Shown here: positions 41,399 through 50,948 of the stretch, piece by piece
Numbering within the stretch: the first letter of the stretch is position 1
Layout: every line of letters begins with the position of its first letter
Source of the DNA: Burkholderia sp. 9120
Lineage (GTDB): Bacteria > Pseudomonadota > Gammaproteobacteria > Burkholderiales > Burkholderiaceae
NCBI RefSeq assembly: GCF_000745015.1
Contig: NZ_JQNA01000002.1
Coordinates: forward strand, 3,348,001-3,412,000
DNA length: 64,000 bases
Reading direction: 5' to 3'
The notes under the pieces: model-generated
Seen by the model: the letters and a program-made list of their open reading frames with translations, nothing else
What the model was told of the DNA's origin: nothing
Databases searched by the model: none
Made by a program: the position numbers and the translations under genes

Positions 41399-42879
41399 TG
41401 ATTGAACCGCTTCATATCGCCGTGATCGACAGTGAGCTTGCGGTGGTCGCCGCGCGGCGCAGCGCGCGCGAACTCAGCGAGGCGCTCGGTTTCGCGGTAC
41501 AGGACCAGACGCGGATCGCGACCTCCGTGCTCGAAGTCGCGCGCGCCGTGCTGGGCGCTACGCGCGCGGGGCGCGTCGAGTTTCTGTTCGAAACCGCCGG
41601 GCGTTCGCATAGCCTGCTGATCCGTTTCGTTGCGCCCGCAACGGGCGTGGACCGGCTCACCGGGCGTTCGTCGAGCGCAGCCGGTGAACGCGCCGCGCAA
41701 GAACCGGCCGCCACCGTCGACGCATTGGGAGTCCTGGCCGCCCAACGTTTGATGGACGTCTGCACGTTCGACAATGCCGCGGGCGACGCCGTCATCACGC
41801 TGACGAAGCATCTGCCGGAGCAGGCGGCGCGGGTCGCGAGCGCGGCAGCGGTCGCGGCCGCCGCCGCGCTTGCCGCCACGCCGGCAGCGAGCGCGCAGGC
41901 TCCGTTCGACGAAGTGCAGCGGCAGAACCGCGAACTGGTGGACGCGCTCGGCGACCTGCAGGAACGGCAGGACGAACTGGTGCGGCTCACGCGCGAGCTC
42001 GAGGACACCAATCGCGGCGTCGTCGCGCTGTACGCCGAACTGGACGAGCGCGCCGTCCATTTGCGCCGTGCCGACGAAGCGAAATCGCGCTTCCTGTCGA
42101 ACATGAGCCACGAGTTTCGTTCGCCGCTGTATTCGATCCGGGCGCTCTCCAAACTGCTGATGGACCGGGTAGACGGCGAGCTGACCGAGGAGCAGGTCAA
42201 ACAGGTGCGCTTTATCCGCAAGGCCGCGGAGGAGTTGTCGGAAACCGTCGACGACCTGCTCGACATCGCCAAGATCGAGGCCGGCAAAATCGAATTGCGG
42301 CCCGCCGAATTCGAAGTCGCCAATCTGTTTTCGGCGTTGCGCGGCATGCTGCGCCCCTTGCTGCCGGCCAGCGGCGTCGATCTGCTGTTCGACCCGTGCG
42401 ACGACATCCCGCCGGTCTACACCGACGAAGGCAAGGTTTCGCAGATTCTGCGCAACTTCATATCCAATGCATTAAAGTTCACCGAACGGGGCGAAGTGCG
42501 GGTCCACGCGCGATACGACGACGCGGACCGCCGCCTGATCTTCTCGGTGAGCGATACCGGCATCGGCATTGCGCCCCAGCACCGTCAAAGCGTCTTCGAA
42601 GAATTCGAGCAGGTGGAGAATCAGTTGCAGACCCAGGTGAAAGGCACCGGGCTTGGACTGCCGCTTTGCGACAAGCTGTGCAAGCTGCTGGGCGGCACGG
42701 TCGGGCTCGAGAGCGAACTGGGCAAGGGCTCCACGTTCACGGCGACGATCCCGGCCTTTCTTCCGTATCTCGCGGCCGCACCGCAGGCCGCAACCGCACC
42801 AGTGGATGCAGGTAACGCGAGCGGCCCGGCCTACACGAGCGACATGAACGCCAGACCACACGGACACGATTTCTCATGA
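41398..42879 (+). CDS. Histidine kinase with RsbT-like N-terminal domain
   Basis: This 493-residue soluble protein has an N-terminal part (about 1-140) that resembles a GHKL-type ATPase fold but lacks a clear N box, followed by an Ala-rich linker. A coiled coil (about 170-225) leads into HisKA, with the phosphorylated His in SHEFRSPLYSI (about residue 237). The catalytic HATPase domain has NFISNALKF, SDTGIGIAP and GTGLGLPL. It could receive stressosome output through the N-terminal domain and pass phosphate onward. Start ATG 41398 is inside the previous stop (TGATG). No response regulator with a DNA-binding domain follows. Confidence 0.87.
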   Translation: MIEPLHIAVIDSELAVVAARRSARELSEALGFAVQDQTRIATSVLEVARAVLGATRAGRVEFLFETAGRSHSLLIRFVAPATGVDRLTGRSSSAAGERAAQEPAATVDALGVLAAQRLMDVCTFDNAAGDAVITLTKHLPEQAARVASAAAVAAAAALAATPAASAQAPFDEVQRQNRELVDALGDLQERQDELVRLTRELEDTNRGVVALYAELDERAVHLRRADEAKSRFLSNMSHEFRSPLYSIRALSKLLMDRVDGELTEEQVKQVRFIRKAAEELSETVDDLLDIAKIEAGKIELRPAEFEVANLFSALRGMLRPLLPASGVDLLFDPCDDIPPVYTDEGKVSQILRNFISNALKFTERGEVRVHARYDDADRRLIFSVSDTGIGIAPQHRQSVFEEFEQVENQLQTQVKGTGLGLPLCDKLCKLLGGTVGLESELGKGSTFTATIPAFLPYLAAAPQAATAPVDAGNASGPAYTSDMNARPHGHDFS

Positions 42880-44801
42880 CCGACTCGAGCGCAAGCCTGA
42901 TTCTGAACGTCGACGACAACGAGGGCGCGCGTTACGCGAAAACGCGCATTCTGGCGCGTGCCGGGTTTGTGGTGATCGAAGCCGGCAACGGCACGGACGC
43001 GATCGAGCAGACCCGCATCGCCCAGCCCGACCTCGTGCTGCTCGACGTCAAACTGCCCGACATCAACGGCTTCGAGGTGTGCCGGCGCATCAAGGCCGCG
43101 CCGGAAACGTCCAGTGTTCTCGTGCTGCAGACCTCGGCCGCCGCGGTGCGGAGCATGGATAAAGTGCGCGGTCTCGACGGCGGCGCGGACAGCTATCTGA
43201 TCGAACCGATCGAGCCGGCCGAACTGATCGCGCAAGTGCGCGCGCTGTTGCGGGTGCGTCGCGCGGAAGGCGCCTTGCGCGAAAGCGAAGAACGCTTTCG
43301 CCAGATGGCGGAAAACATCGACGACGTGTTCTGGATGCTCGATCCGGCCACCGCGCGTTTGCTCTATGTGAGCCCGGCCTATCGTCGCCTGTGGGGTGAC
43401 GCGGCCCAGGAGCCGACGCCCGGCGCGAGCCACTGGGCAGGCCATATTCATCCCGAGGATCAGGTGCAGGTCGAGGCCGCCTACCGTGCGCTCGCCACTG
43501 GCGTGCCGTATGAGATCGAGTACCGCATCGTGCGGCCGGACGGCGAGACCCGTTGGGCGGCGGAACGCGGCTTTCCGGTGCGCGACGCGGGCGAGCGGAT
43601 TTACCGCCTGGCCGGCATCGTCAACGATATTTCGGAGCGCAAGGCCAACGAAATGGTGTTGCGCGACGCCGATCGCCGTAAGGACGAATTCCTCGCCATG
43701 CTCGCGCACGAACTGCGCAACCCGTTGGCGCCGATTCGCAACGCGATCGAATTGCTCGATCCGAGTCGTTCACCCTCGCTGCAGAATTTCGATGCGATGC
43801 GTGCGGTGATCGGGCGTCAGGTCAAACATCTGAGCCGGCTGGTCGACGATCTGCTCGACGTGGCGCGCATCACGCAGGGCAAGATCACGCTGCGCCAGGA
43901 AATCGTGGAACTTGCCGCCGCGATCGAGGCGGCGATCGAGACCGCGCAACCGTCGCTCACCCGAAAAGACCATACCCTCAGAACCGATCTGCCCGACGAG
44001 CCGCTTTTCATTGTCGGCGACGGCGTGCGCCTCGCCCAGGTGCTCGGCAACATTCTCTCCAACGCGGCGAAGTACACCCCGCAAGGCGGCGAGATCCTGA
44101 TCGAGGTTCGCGAGTTGCAGGACGACGTGAAGATCAGTGTGCGCGACAACGGCGTCGGCATGGCGGTCGACACCATTCCGCACATCTTCGACCTGTTCGT
44201 GCAATCGCAAAGTTCGCTCGAACGGTCCGACGGCGGACTCGGGGTCGGCTTGCCGCTGGCTCGCACGCTGGTCGAGTTGCACTGTGGACAAATCGAAGCG
44301 TTTTCAGCGGGGGCGGGACAGGGCAGCGAGTTCGTCGTGCGTCTGCCGCTGACCCGGCTCGCGCGTCCCGACCAGCCGCTCGCCGCGCCTTCCTCGGGCG
44401 CGTCGCGAGACGCGGGTCCGGCGTTGCGTTTGCTGCTGGTGGACGATAGCGTCGACGCGGCGCTGGCCATGTCGCTGGTGCTCGAATCGGACGGCTACGA
44501 AGTCCGCGTGGCGCACGAAGCGACGGGTGCGCTCGAGATTGCCGCGCAGTTCGAGCCTGAAATCGTGCTGCTCGATCTGGGCCTGCCCGGCATGGACGGC
44601 TTCCAGCTCGCGCGGGAAATGCGTGCGAGCCCGGCCACGGCCACGGCGTTGCTGATCGCGGTAACCGGCTACGGCCAGGCTGCCGACCGCCAGCGTTCGC
44701 ACGAAGCCGGCTTCGATCACCATCTGGTCAAGCCGGTGTCCTCCGAGGAAATCCAGCAGGCGATCACCGCCCGCTTCCCCGGCGGGCGGCGCGACGCGTA
44801 G
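42876..44801 (+). CDS. REC-PAS-kinase-REC hybrid histidine kinase
   Basis: This is a 641-residue soluble hybrid kinase. REC1 (1-120) has the phospho-acceptor Asp at about 57 (LLDVKLPD), but the usual Lys near its end is replaced (SYLIEPIEP). A PAS domain (about 130-250) follows. HisKA has the His in LAHELRNPLAP (about 278), then HATPase with NAAKYTPQG and DNGVGM. REC2 (about 515-635) is canonical, with Asp in LLDLGLPG (about 566) and Lys in HLVKPVS. It overlaps the upstream kinase gene by four bases, and probably forms a relay with it. Confidence 0.9.
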   Translation: MTDSSASLILNVDDNEGARYAKTRILARAGFVVIEAGNGTDAIEQTRIAQPDLVLLDVKLPDINGFEVCRRIKAAPETSSVLVLQTSAAAVRSMDKVRGLDGGADSYLIEPIEPAELIAQVRALLRVRRAEGALRESEERFRQMAENIDDVFWMLDPATARLLYVSPAYRRLWGDAAQEPTPGASHWAGHIHPEDQVQVEAAYRALATGVPYEIEYRIVRPDGETRWAAERGFPVRDAGERIYRLAGIVNDISERKANEMVLRDADRRKDEFLAMLAHELRNPLAPIRNAIELLDPSRSPSLQNFDAMRAVIGRQVKHLSRLVDDLLDVARITQGKITLRQEIVELAAAIEAAIETAQPSLTRKDHTLRTDLPDEPLFIVGDGVRLAQVLGNILSNAAKYTPQGGEILIEVRELQDDVKISVRDNGVGMAVDTIPHIFDLFVQSQSSLERSDGGLGVGLPLARTLVELHCGQIEAFSAGAGQGSEFVVRLPLTRLARPDQPLAAPSSGASRDAGPALRLLLVDDSVDAALAMSLVLESDGYEVRVAHEATGALEIAAQFEPEIVLLDLGLPGMDGFQLAREMRASPATATALLIAVTGYGQAADRQRSHEAGFDHHLVKPVSSEEIQQAITARFPGGRRDA

Positions 44802-44918
44802 ACGCCGCGCCGTGGCGGTCTGCTGCAAGCATCGCCACTTTCCATTACATTGCGGGGGCGGTGGCGCTTCTGCACCGTTCCCTCTAATCAAACAACGGTG
44901 TCTGCCATCGTCGAATCC

Positions 44919-45841
<923 letters not shown>

Positions 45842-45845
<4 letters not shown>

Positions 45846-46603
45846 ACATCTACGCAATTCGCGCGATCTACAAGTTCGAGATGGCGCGCACCTGGCGCAC
45901 GCTGATGCAGAGCATCATCGCGCCGGTGATTTCCACGTCGCTGTATTTCGTCGTGTTCGGCGCGGCGATCGGCTCGCGCATCAAGGAGGTGGACGGCATC
46001 AGTTACGGCGCGTTCATCGTGCCGGGTCTGATCATGCTGTCGCTGTTGTCGCAGAGTATTTCGAACGCGTCGTTCGGGATTTACTTTCCGCGCTTTACCG
46101 GCACGATCTACGAGTTATTGTCGGCGCCGGTGTCGTATCTGGAGATCGTCGTCAGTTATGTGGGCGCGGCAGCTACCAAATCGATTCTGCTCGGGCTGAT
46201 CATTCTCGCGACCGCGGGCCTGTTCGTGCCGCTGCAAGTGCAGCACCCGTTCTGGATGATTCTGTTTCTGGTGCTGACGGCGGTGACCTTCAGTTTGCTG
46301 GGGTTCATCATCGGGATATGGGCGGATAGCTTCGAAAAGCTGCAACTCGTGCCGCTGCTGATCATCACGCCGCTGACCTTTCTGGGCGGCAGCTTCTACG
46401 CGATCAATATGCTGCCGCCGTTCTGGAAGGTCGTGACGCTGTTCAATCCGATCGTCTATCTGGTCAGCGGGTTTCGCTGGAGCTTTTATGGACTCGCGGA
46501 CGTGAATGTCGAAGTGAGTCTCGCCATGACCGGGTTGTTCCTTGCCGTGTTTCTGCTGATCGTGGCGTGGATCTTCAAGACTGGCTACCGCCTCAAGTCG
46601 TGA
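45842..46603 (+). CDS. yadH: ABC-2 type permease (YadH-like)
   Basis: This 253-residue inner-membrane permease has six helices. The typical ABC-2 features are present: [15 protein letters not shown] first loop, [12 protein letters not shown] and a C-terminal [16 protein letters not shown]. It pairs with the preceding YadG-like ATPase, with a start inside its stop (ATGA). No periplasmic adaptor or outer-membrane partner is next to it. The substrate is unknown. Confidence 0.91.
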
Positions 46604-46690
46604 TGGGCTGGTGAGCCGATGACCTGCTGGATCGTGCCCGTCGCCGCGCGAAGCTGACCGACATTCTTCACCACGGAGCCGAGAGTCAAC

Positions 46691-48106
46691 ATGTCCGTCG
46701 ATTTGAGTCTGATAGAGCGAAGCGCGTGCGAAGTCGTCGATCTGCTGCGCGAAGAGGCCGTGAGTCCGCACGATCTGCTCGACACGCTGGCCGCGCAGGT
46801 GGCGCGTGTCGAACCGCAGGTGAACGCGCTGCCCACGCTGTGTTTCGAACGCGCGCATGCGCATGCCGACGCGCTGCTGAAAAAACCGGTCGCCGAGCGT
46901 GGCCTGTTGTGCGGCTTGCCGGTGCCGATCAAGGATCTGACGGACGTGGCCGGTGTGCGCACAACACGCGGCTCGCTGGTGTATCGCGACCGTGTGCCGG
47001 AAACCTCGGATATCGGCGTGACCTTGCTCGAAGCGCGTGGCGGCGTGGTCTACGCCAAGTCCAATACGCCGGAGTTCGGTTCGGGCGGGCATACGTACAA
47101 CAGCGTGTTCGGCATCACGCGTAATCCGTGGGACCTGTCGCGTTCGGCGGGTGGGTCGTCGGGTGGCGCGGCGGCCGCGTTGGCGTCGCGCACCGCGTGG
47201 GTCGCGCAGGGCTCCGATCTGGCGGGCTCGCTGCGCACGCCTTCGGCGTTCTGCGGGGTGGTCGGTTTGCGTCCCACGCCGGGACGCGTGTCGTATGGAC
47301 CGGTTGCCAATCCGTACGACACGCTCGGTATTCATGGGCCGATGGCGCGCAACGTCACCGACGCGGCGTTGCTGCTCGACGCGATGTGCGGCGAAATCGA
47401 CGGCGCGCCGTTGTCGGTTGGCGAACCGGCAACGTCGTTTCTGACGCATGCGCGCAGGCCGCAGCGGCCAGCCCGGGTGGCGTTCAGCGAAGGACTCGGT
47501 ATTGCCACCGTCGAGCCGGAGATTCTGTCGATCTGCCGCCGGACCATGGACCGGCTGACCGCGGCCGGCGTCGGCGTGGATGACAGCGACCTCGATCTGA
47601 GCGGCGCGAAGCAGGCGTTCCACACGCTGCGCGGCCTCGCGTACGCGACGAATTACGAAGACGTGCTCGCGCAGCATCGTGACGTGCTGAACCCGAACGT
47701 GGTCTGGAACATCGAGTTCGGTCTGCAACAGGACAACCGCGCGATGCTGTCGGCGCAGCGCACGCGCAGCCAGCTGTTCTACAAGCTGAATGCACTGCTG
47801 CAACGCTACGACGTGCTGATCTGTCCGGCTTCGATCGTGCTGCCGTTTCCGGTCGAGGCACGCGATATACGCGACGCGGTCGGCCAACATTTCGACACCT
47901 ATATCGACTGGCTCGCGATCACTTACGCGCTGACGCTCACCGGCATGCCGGTGATCGCGATTCCGTGCGGGATGAGCGCGAGCGGCCTGCCGGTCGGTAT
48001 CCAGATCGTCGGCAAACCGCGTGGCGAGGCGGCGTTGCTGTCGGCGGCGCGGGCCATTGAAGAGACCATCGGCACGTGGGCCACCGGCACGCCGCAAGCT
48101 TTCTGA
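46691..48106 (+). CDS. Amidase-signature family hydrolase
   Basis: This 471-residue cytoplasmic enzyme has the Ser-cisSer-Lys triad of amidase-signature enzymes: Lys in VPIKDLTDVAG (about residue 80), the cis-Ser in RSAGGSSGGAAAA and the nucleophile Ser in GSDLAGSLRTPSAFCG (about 180). Such enzymes hydrolyse linear amides; GatA, 6-aminohexanoate and aryl amidases belong to the family. The absence of gatB/C nearby argues against a tRNA role. The C terminus has the usual MPVIAIPCGM. It is a single gene followed by a GC hairpin. Confidence 0.9.
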   Translation: MSVDLSLIERSACEVVDLLREEAVSPHDLLDTLAAQVARVEPQVNALPTLCFERAHAHADALLKKPVAERGLLCGLPVPIKDLTDVAGVRTTRGSLVYRDRVPETSDIGVTLLEARGGVVYAKSNTPEFGSGGHTYNSVFGITRNPWDLSRSAGGSSGGAAAALASRTAWVAQGSDLAGSLRTPSAFCGVVGLRPTPGRVSYGPVANPYDTLGIHGPMARNVTDAALLLDAMCGEIDGAPLSVGEPATSFLTHARRPQRPARVAFSEGLGIATVEPEILSICRRTMDRLTAAGVGVDDSDLDLSGAKQAFHTLRGLAYATNYEDVLAQHRDVLNPNVVWNIEFGLQQDNRAMLSAQRTRSQLFYKLNALLQRYDVLICPASIVLPFPVEARDIRDAVGQHFDTYIDWLAITYALTLTGMPVIAIPCGMSASGLPVGIQIVGKPRGEAALLSAARAIEETIGTWATGTPQAF

Positions 48107-48143
48107 AAGTACGGGCTGTAGCCTCTCTGCATGCCTGAACCGG

Positions 48144-48166
48144 CGTGGCGGCGTCCTGCCGCCACG
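48144..48166 (+). terminator. Hairpin after the amidase gene
   Basis: CGTGGCGGC (48144-48152), loop GTCCT, GCCGCCACG (48158-48166): a perfect 9-bp GC stem 38 bases after the stop. No U-tract follows, so it may be a weak or Rho-assisted terminator. Confidence 0.45.
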
Positions 48167-48360
48167 TCCTCCGCAGTCCCTTCACGCCCTCCGCAATCCC
48201 CCTTAGTCCGTCCGGACGATGCCCATGCACGCCGAATCGCCGTCAATGGCGGTATGCGCCGACAAGGCGTGGACGTCGATCGTCACACACGACGACGCGA
48301 TGCGGCAGCCGCCAAAGCCGCCGACAGAGGGAGACACGCATGAGAGCAGGAGGGCTGCAA

Positions 48361-48651
48361 ATGAAATCCAGAGTTCAGCGCGATGGACTGATTGCCGGTT
48401 TGCTGGTGGCGATCGGCGTGATCGGCGTATCCGTGCGGCAACTCTACGCGTGCGCGTGGAGCGACGAGTTTCCCGGCATGGTGTGCACGGCGGGCTCGTC
48501 GTTGTCGCTGTTTCTCGGCATTACCGGCATTGCCGCGCTGGCCGGAAGAATCTGGGCGCGCCGCTCCGGCGCCGACGAGCAATGCTTCACCTTCCTGGGG
48601 GCGGTAGGCGGCGCGGCGGTGGTGTTCGCGATGGTGGTCAGTGGGTTCTAG
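48361..48651 (+). CDS. Small two- to three-helix membrane protein
   Basis: The ATG at 48361 has AGGAGG eight bases upstream and gives 96 residues; an ATG at 48340 also has a good site and adds seven residues. Hydrophobic helices lie at about 10-27 (LIAGLLVAIGVIGVSV), 45-65 (SLSLFLGITGIAALAGRIW) and 78-94 (LGAVGGAAVVFAMVV). Three cysteines lie in the loops. No family is recognised. It is a single gene with a non-coding gap on both sides. Confidence 0.6.
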   Translation: MKSRVQRDGLIAGLLVAIGVIGVSVRQLYACAWSDEFPGMVCTAGSSLSLFLGITGIAALAGRIWARRSGADEQCFTFLGAVGGAAVVFAMVVSGF

Positions 48652-48741
48652 TTACGGGCCCGGTGACGGGCCTGTAGTCGCGTGCAAACAGGTACCTCGA
48701 CGGCGCGCGCGAAGCGGGCCATCGATGTCACCCGTGCAACC

Positions 48742-49632
48742 TCACGCGACGATCGCCGGATGTGCCTGCACCGGCCCGCCCAACGCTTCACGATGCGACG
48801 GCGGCTGCCGTCCGTCGAGATCGGTGATGCCGTACTCGTGCGCGAGTTCGGCGCCCACCAGCACCAGGCCGGACTTGCTCATTCGCTGCGGGTCGCGATA
48901 CAGCGCATCGATCAGGCGCCCCGTGAATTGCGGCGTTTCCGCGAGTTCGCTGAAGCCCGCATATTGCTCAGGATTCGCGGCGATCACGCGCGCGGTGCGT
49001 TCGGTTTGCAGCATGCCCATCCAGATCGATAAGGCGGCCACGCCGTACGGTTTCAGATCGACGGCCATGTCTTTGGCGAATTTGTCGACGCCCACTTTCT
49101 GCGCACCGTACGCCGCGCCGTGCATATAGCAGCTCGCACCGAACGACGAAGTGAACGCGATCAGCCCGCCGCCTTGCGCGGCCATCATCCGCGCGGCGTG
49201 CCAGCTCGCGACATAGGCGGAGCGCAAACCGACGTCGAGAATGTCGACCAGATCGAGCGGTTTCTCCCAGAACGGCGCGGGACGTATCAACTCGTCATGC
49301 AGGACGGTCGCGTTGTTGACCAGAATATCCAGCCGCCCGCTCGCCTGACGGATGTGCTCGAAGACTTCGGCGACTTGTGCGTCGTCGGCATGATCGCAGG
49401 TGAGGGCGATGCCTTTGCCGCCCAGCTTGTCGATTTCGATCGCGGTGGCGTGTACCGTGCCGGGCAACGGCGCGTCGCCTTCCCGTTGCGTGCGGCCGGT
49501 GACGTAGACGGTCGCGCCGGTGGCGGCGAGCGCGAGGGCAATGCCCTTGCCGGCGCCGCGCGACGCGCCGGTGACGAGCGCGACGTAGGGTTGATTGCGC
49601 TGAGTGATTGCTTGAGTCGTGTCTTGAGTCAT
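48742..49632 (-). CDS. Short-chain dehydrogenase/reductase
   Basis: The ATG at 49632 gives 296 residues. The NAD(P)-binding TGASRGAGKGIALALA is near the N terminus, NNATV in the middle, and a SFGASCYMHGAAYGAQKVG segment holds the catalytic Ser and Tyr-x-x-x-Lys (YGAQK). The length is 40 residues above the simplest SDRs, with a C-terminal extension. It is last in the leftward operon (10 bases from the RibB-like gene) that shares a control site with the rightward catabolic genes. It may act on a hydroxyl or ketone intermediate of the same pathway. Confidence 0.9.
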   Translation of the reverse strand: MTQDTTQAITQRNQPYVALVTGASRGAGKGIALALAATGATVYVTGRTQREGDAPLPGTVHATAIEIDKLGGKGIALTCDHADDAQVAEVFEHIRQASGRLDILVNNATVLHDELIRPAPFWEKPLDLVDILDVGLRSAYVASWHAARMMAAQGGGLIAFTSSFGASCYMHGAAYGAQKVGVDKFAKDMAVDLKPYGVAALSIWMGMLQTERTARVIAANPEQYAGFSELAETPQFTGRLIDALYRDPQRMSKSGLVLVGAELAHEYGITDLDGRQPPSHREALGGPVQAHPAIVA

Positions 49633-49642
49633 GGGCAGTTCG

Positions 49643-50896
49643 TCAGGAAGTGGCCTGCAGTTCGTACGAAGCGGCTTGCGGTTCGGCATGAACCGAAGCA
49701 AGCGATGCAACCGAAGCAACCGCCCCACGTGACGTATTCCCACGCGCAGCGGAATACGCGCGCGCGAGCGGCGCGGCAGTCATGGGGTCGAACGCGTGCG
49801 GATTGTCGGGATCGGCTTCACCAAGCGGAATGAACGCCATGATTTCCAGTTCATGCCCCGACAGCGCCGGCAATCTGAACGGACTCGACAACACGTTCAG
49901 GCGACGCACGCCGAGGTCGCGCAAAATCTGCGAGCCGATTCCCGAGAGCCGTCCATCCTTGCGCGCCGCCGTACCGTGATTGCGCTGGCCGCGGCCCGCA
50001 TCGGCATGCATGTCGCAATCGAGCAGCACCGCTACACCGCAACCGGCCGCGTCGATCTTTTGCAGCGCCGCGTGCAACGGCCACGAATGCGCGGACGGTT
50101 CCGCATCAAGCAGATCGAGCAGCGAGAAGCATTCATGCACGCGCGTCAGCACCGGGACATCGGGCGAGGGTTCGCCGCGCACCAGCGCGAGATGCGTGGA
50201 AGCGCGCACGGTATCGCGATACTGGATCGCGCGAAACGGTCCCCACGGCGTGTGCAGCGGCCGCTCGCCGACGCGTTCCACGAGCGACTCGTTGACGCTG
50301 CGATAGTGGATCAGATCGGCGATGGTGCCGATTTTCAGCCCGTGGCGCGCGGCGAATTCGATCAGTTGCGGCAGGCGCGCCATCGTGCCGTCGTCGTTCA
50401 TGATTTCGCAGATCACCGCGGCGGGCGTCAAGCCGGCCAGCGCGGTGAGATCGCAACCGGCCTCGGTGTGGCCGGCGCGCACCAGCACGCCGCCCGGCCG
50501 CGCCGCGATCGGAAAGACGTGGCCCGGCTGCACCAGATGCTCGGCGCGCACGTCGGTGTGAATCGCCGTGCGGATCGTATGCGCGCGGTCGGCGGCGGAG
50601 ATGCCGGTGGTGACACCGTGCGCCGCCTCGATGCTGATCGTGAACGCGGTACCGTATTGCGTGCCGTTCTGTCTGGCCATCGGCGCGAGTTTGAGGCGCT
50701 CGCAATGGTCGGCGCTGAGCGTCAGGCAAACGAGGCCGCGTCCGAAGCGCGCCATGAAATTGATCGCTTCGGGCGTGACGTGGTCGGCGGCGATCAGCAG
50801 ATCGCCTTCGTTCTCACGGTCTTCTTCGTCGACCAGAATGATCATGCGGCCGGCTTTGAGTTCGGCGACGATTTCGTCGGTGGTGGCCAGTTTCAT
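49643..50896 (-). CDS. ribB: RibB with degenerate GTP cyclohydrolase II domain
   Basis: The start at 50896 gives 417 residues. Residues 1-205 are 3,4-dihydroxy-2-butanone 4-phosphate synthase with intact motifs (DEEDRENEGDLLIAAD, RAGHTEAGCDL). Residues 210-385 align with GTP cyclohydrolase II, but the zinc Cys motif is gone: VHECFSLLDLLDAE stands where family members have Cys-x-x-Cys-Asp-Cys-Gly. So it should make the butanone precursor of riboflavin but not open GTP. The location inside a flavoprotein-rich catabolic operon, away from ribC/ribH, suggests a dedicated boost of flavin synthesis. The last 40 residues are Ala/Ser-rich. Confidence 0.88.
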   Translation of the reverse strand: MKLATTDEIVAELKAGRMIILVDEEDRENEGDLLIAADHVTPEAINFMARFGRGLVCLTLSADHCERLKLAPMARQNGTQYGTAFTISIEAAHGVTTGISAADRAHTIRTAIHTDVRAEHLVQPGHVFPIAARPGGVLVRAGHTEAGCDLTALAGLTPAAVICEIMNDDGTMARLPQLIEFAARHGLKIGTIADLIHYRSVNESLVERVGERPLHTPWGPFRAIQYRDTVRASTHLALVRGEPSPDVPVLTRVHECFSLLDLLDAEPSAHSWPLHAALQKIDAAGCGVAVLLDCDMHADAGRGQRNHGTAARKDGRLSGIGSQILRDLGVRRLNVLSSPFRLPALSGHELEIMAFIPLGEADPDNPHAFDPMTAAPLARAYSAARGNTSRGAVASVASLASVHAEPQAASYELQATS

Positions 50897-50948
50897 CGGT
50901 GTGGTCCCGTGCTGGGGTGAAAAGGGGAAGTGACGCGCGGGCGTGTCG

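Noticed and set aside
46115..48097. 660-codon open frame on the minus strand opposite permease and amidase genes
   Set aside because: It crosses two well-supported genes and gives a basic, low-complexity product; shadow of the real codons.
48209..48218. CGTCCGGACG as a third copy of the LuxR-type site
   Set aside because: It lacks the four central bases of the 12-bp repeat, so it is only a chance GC-rich palindrome near an unrelated gene.
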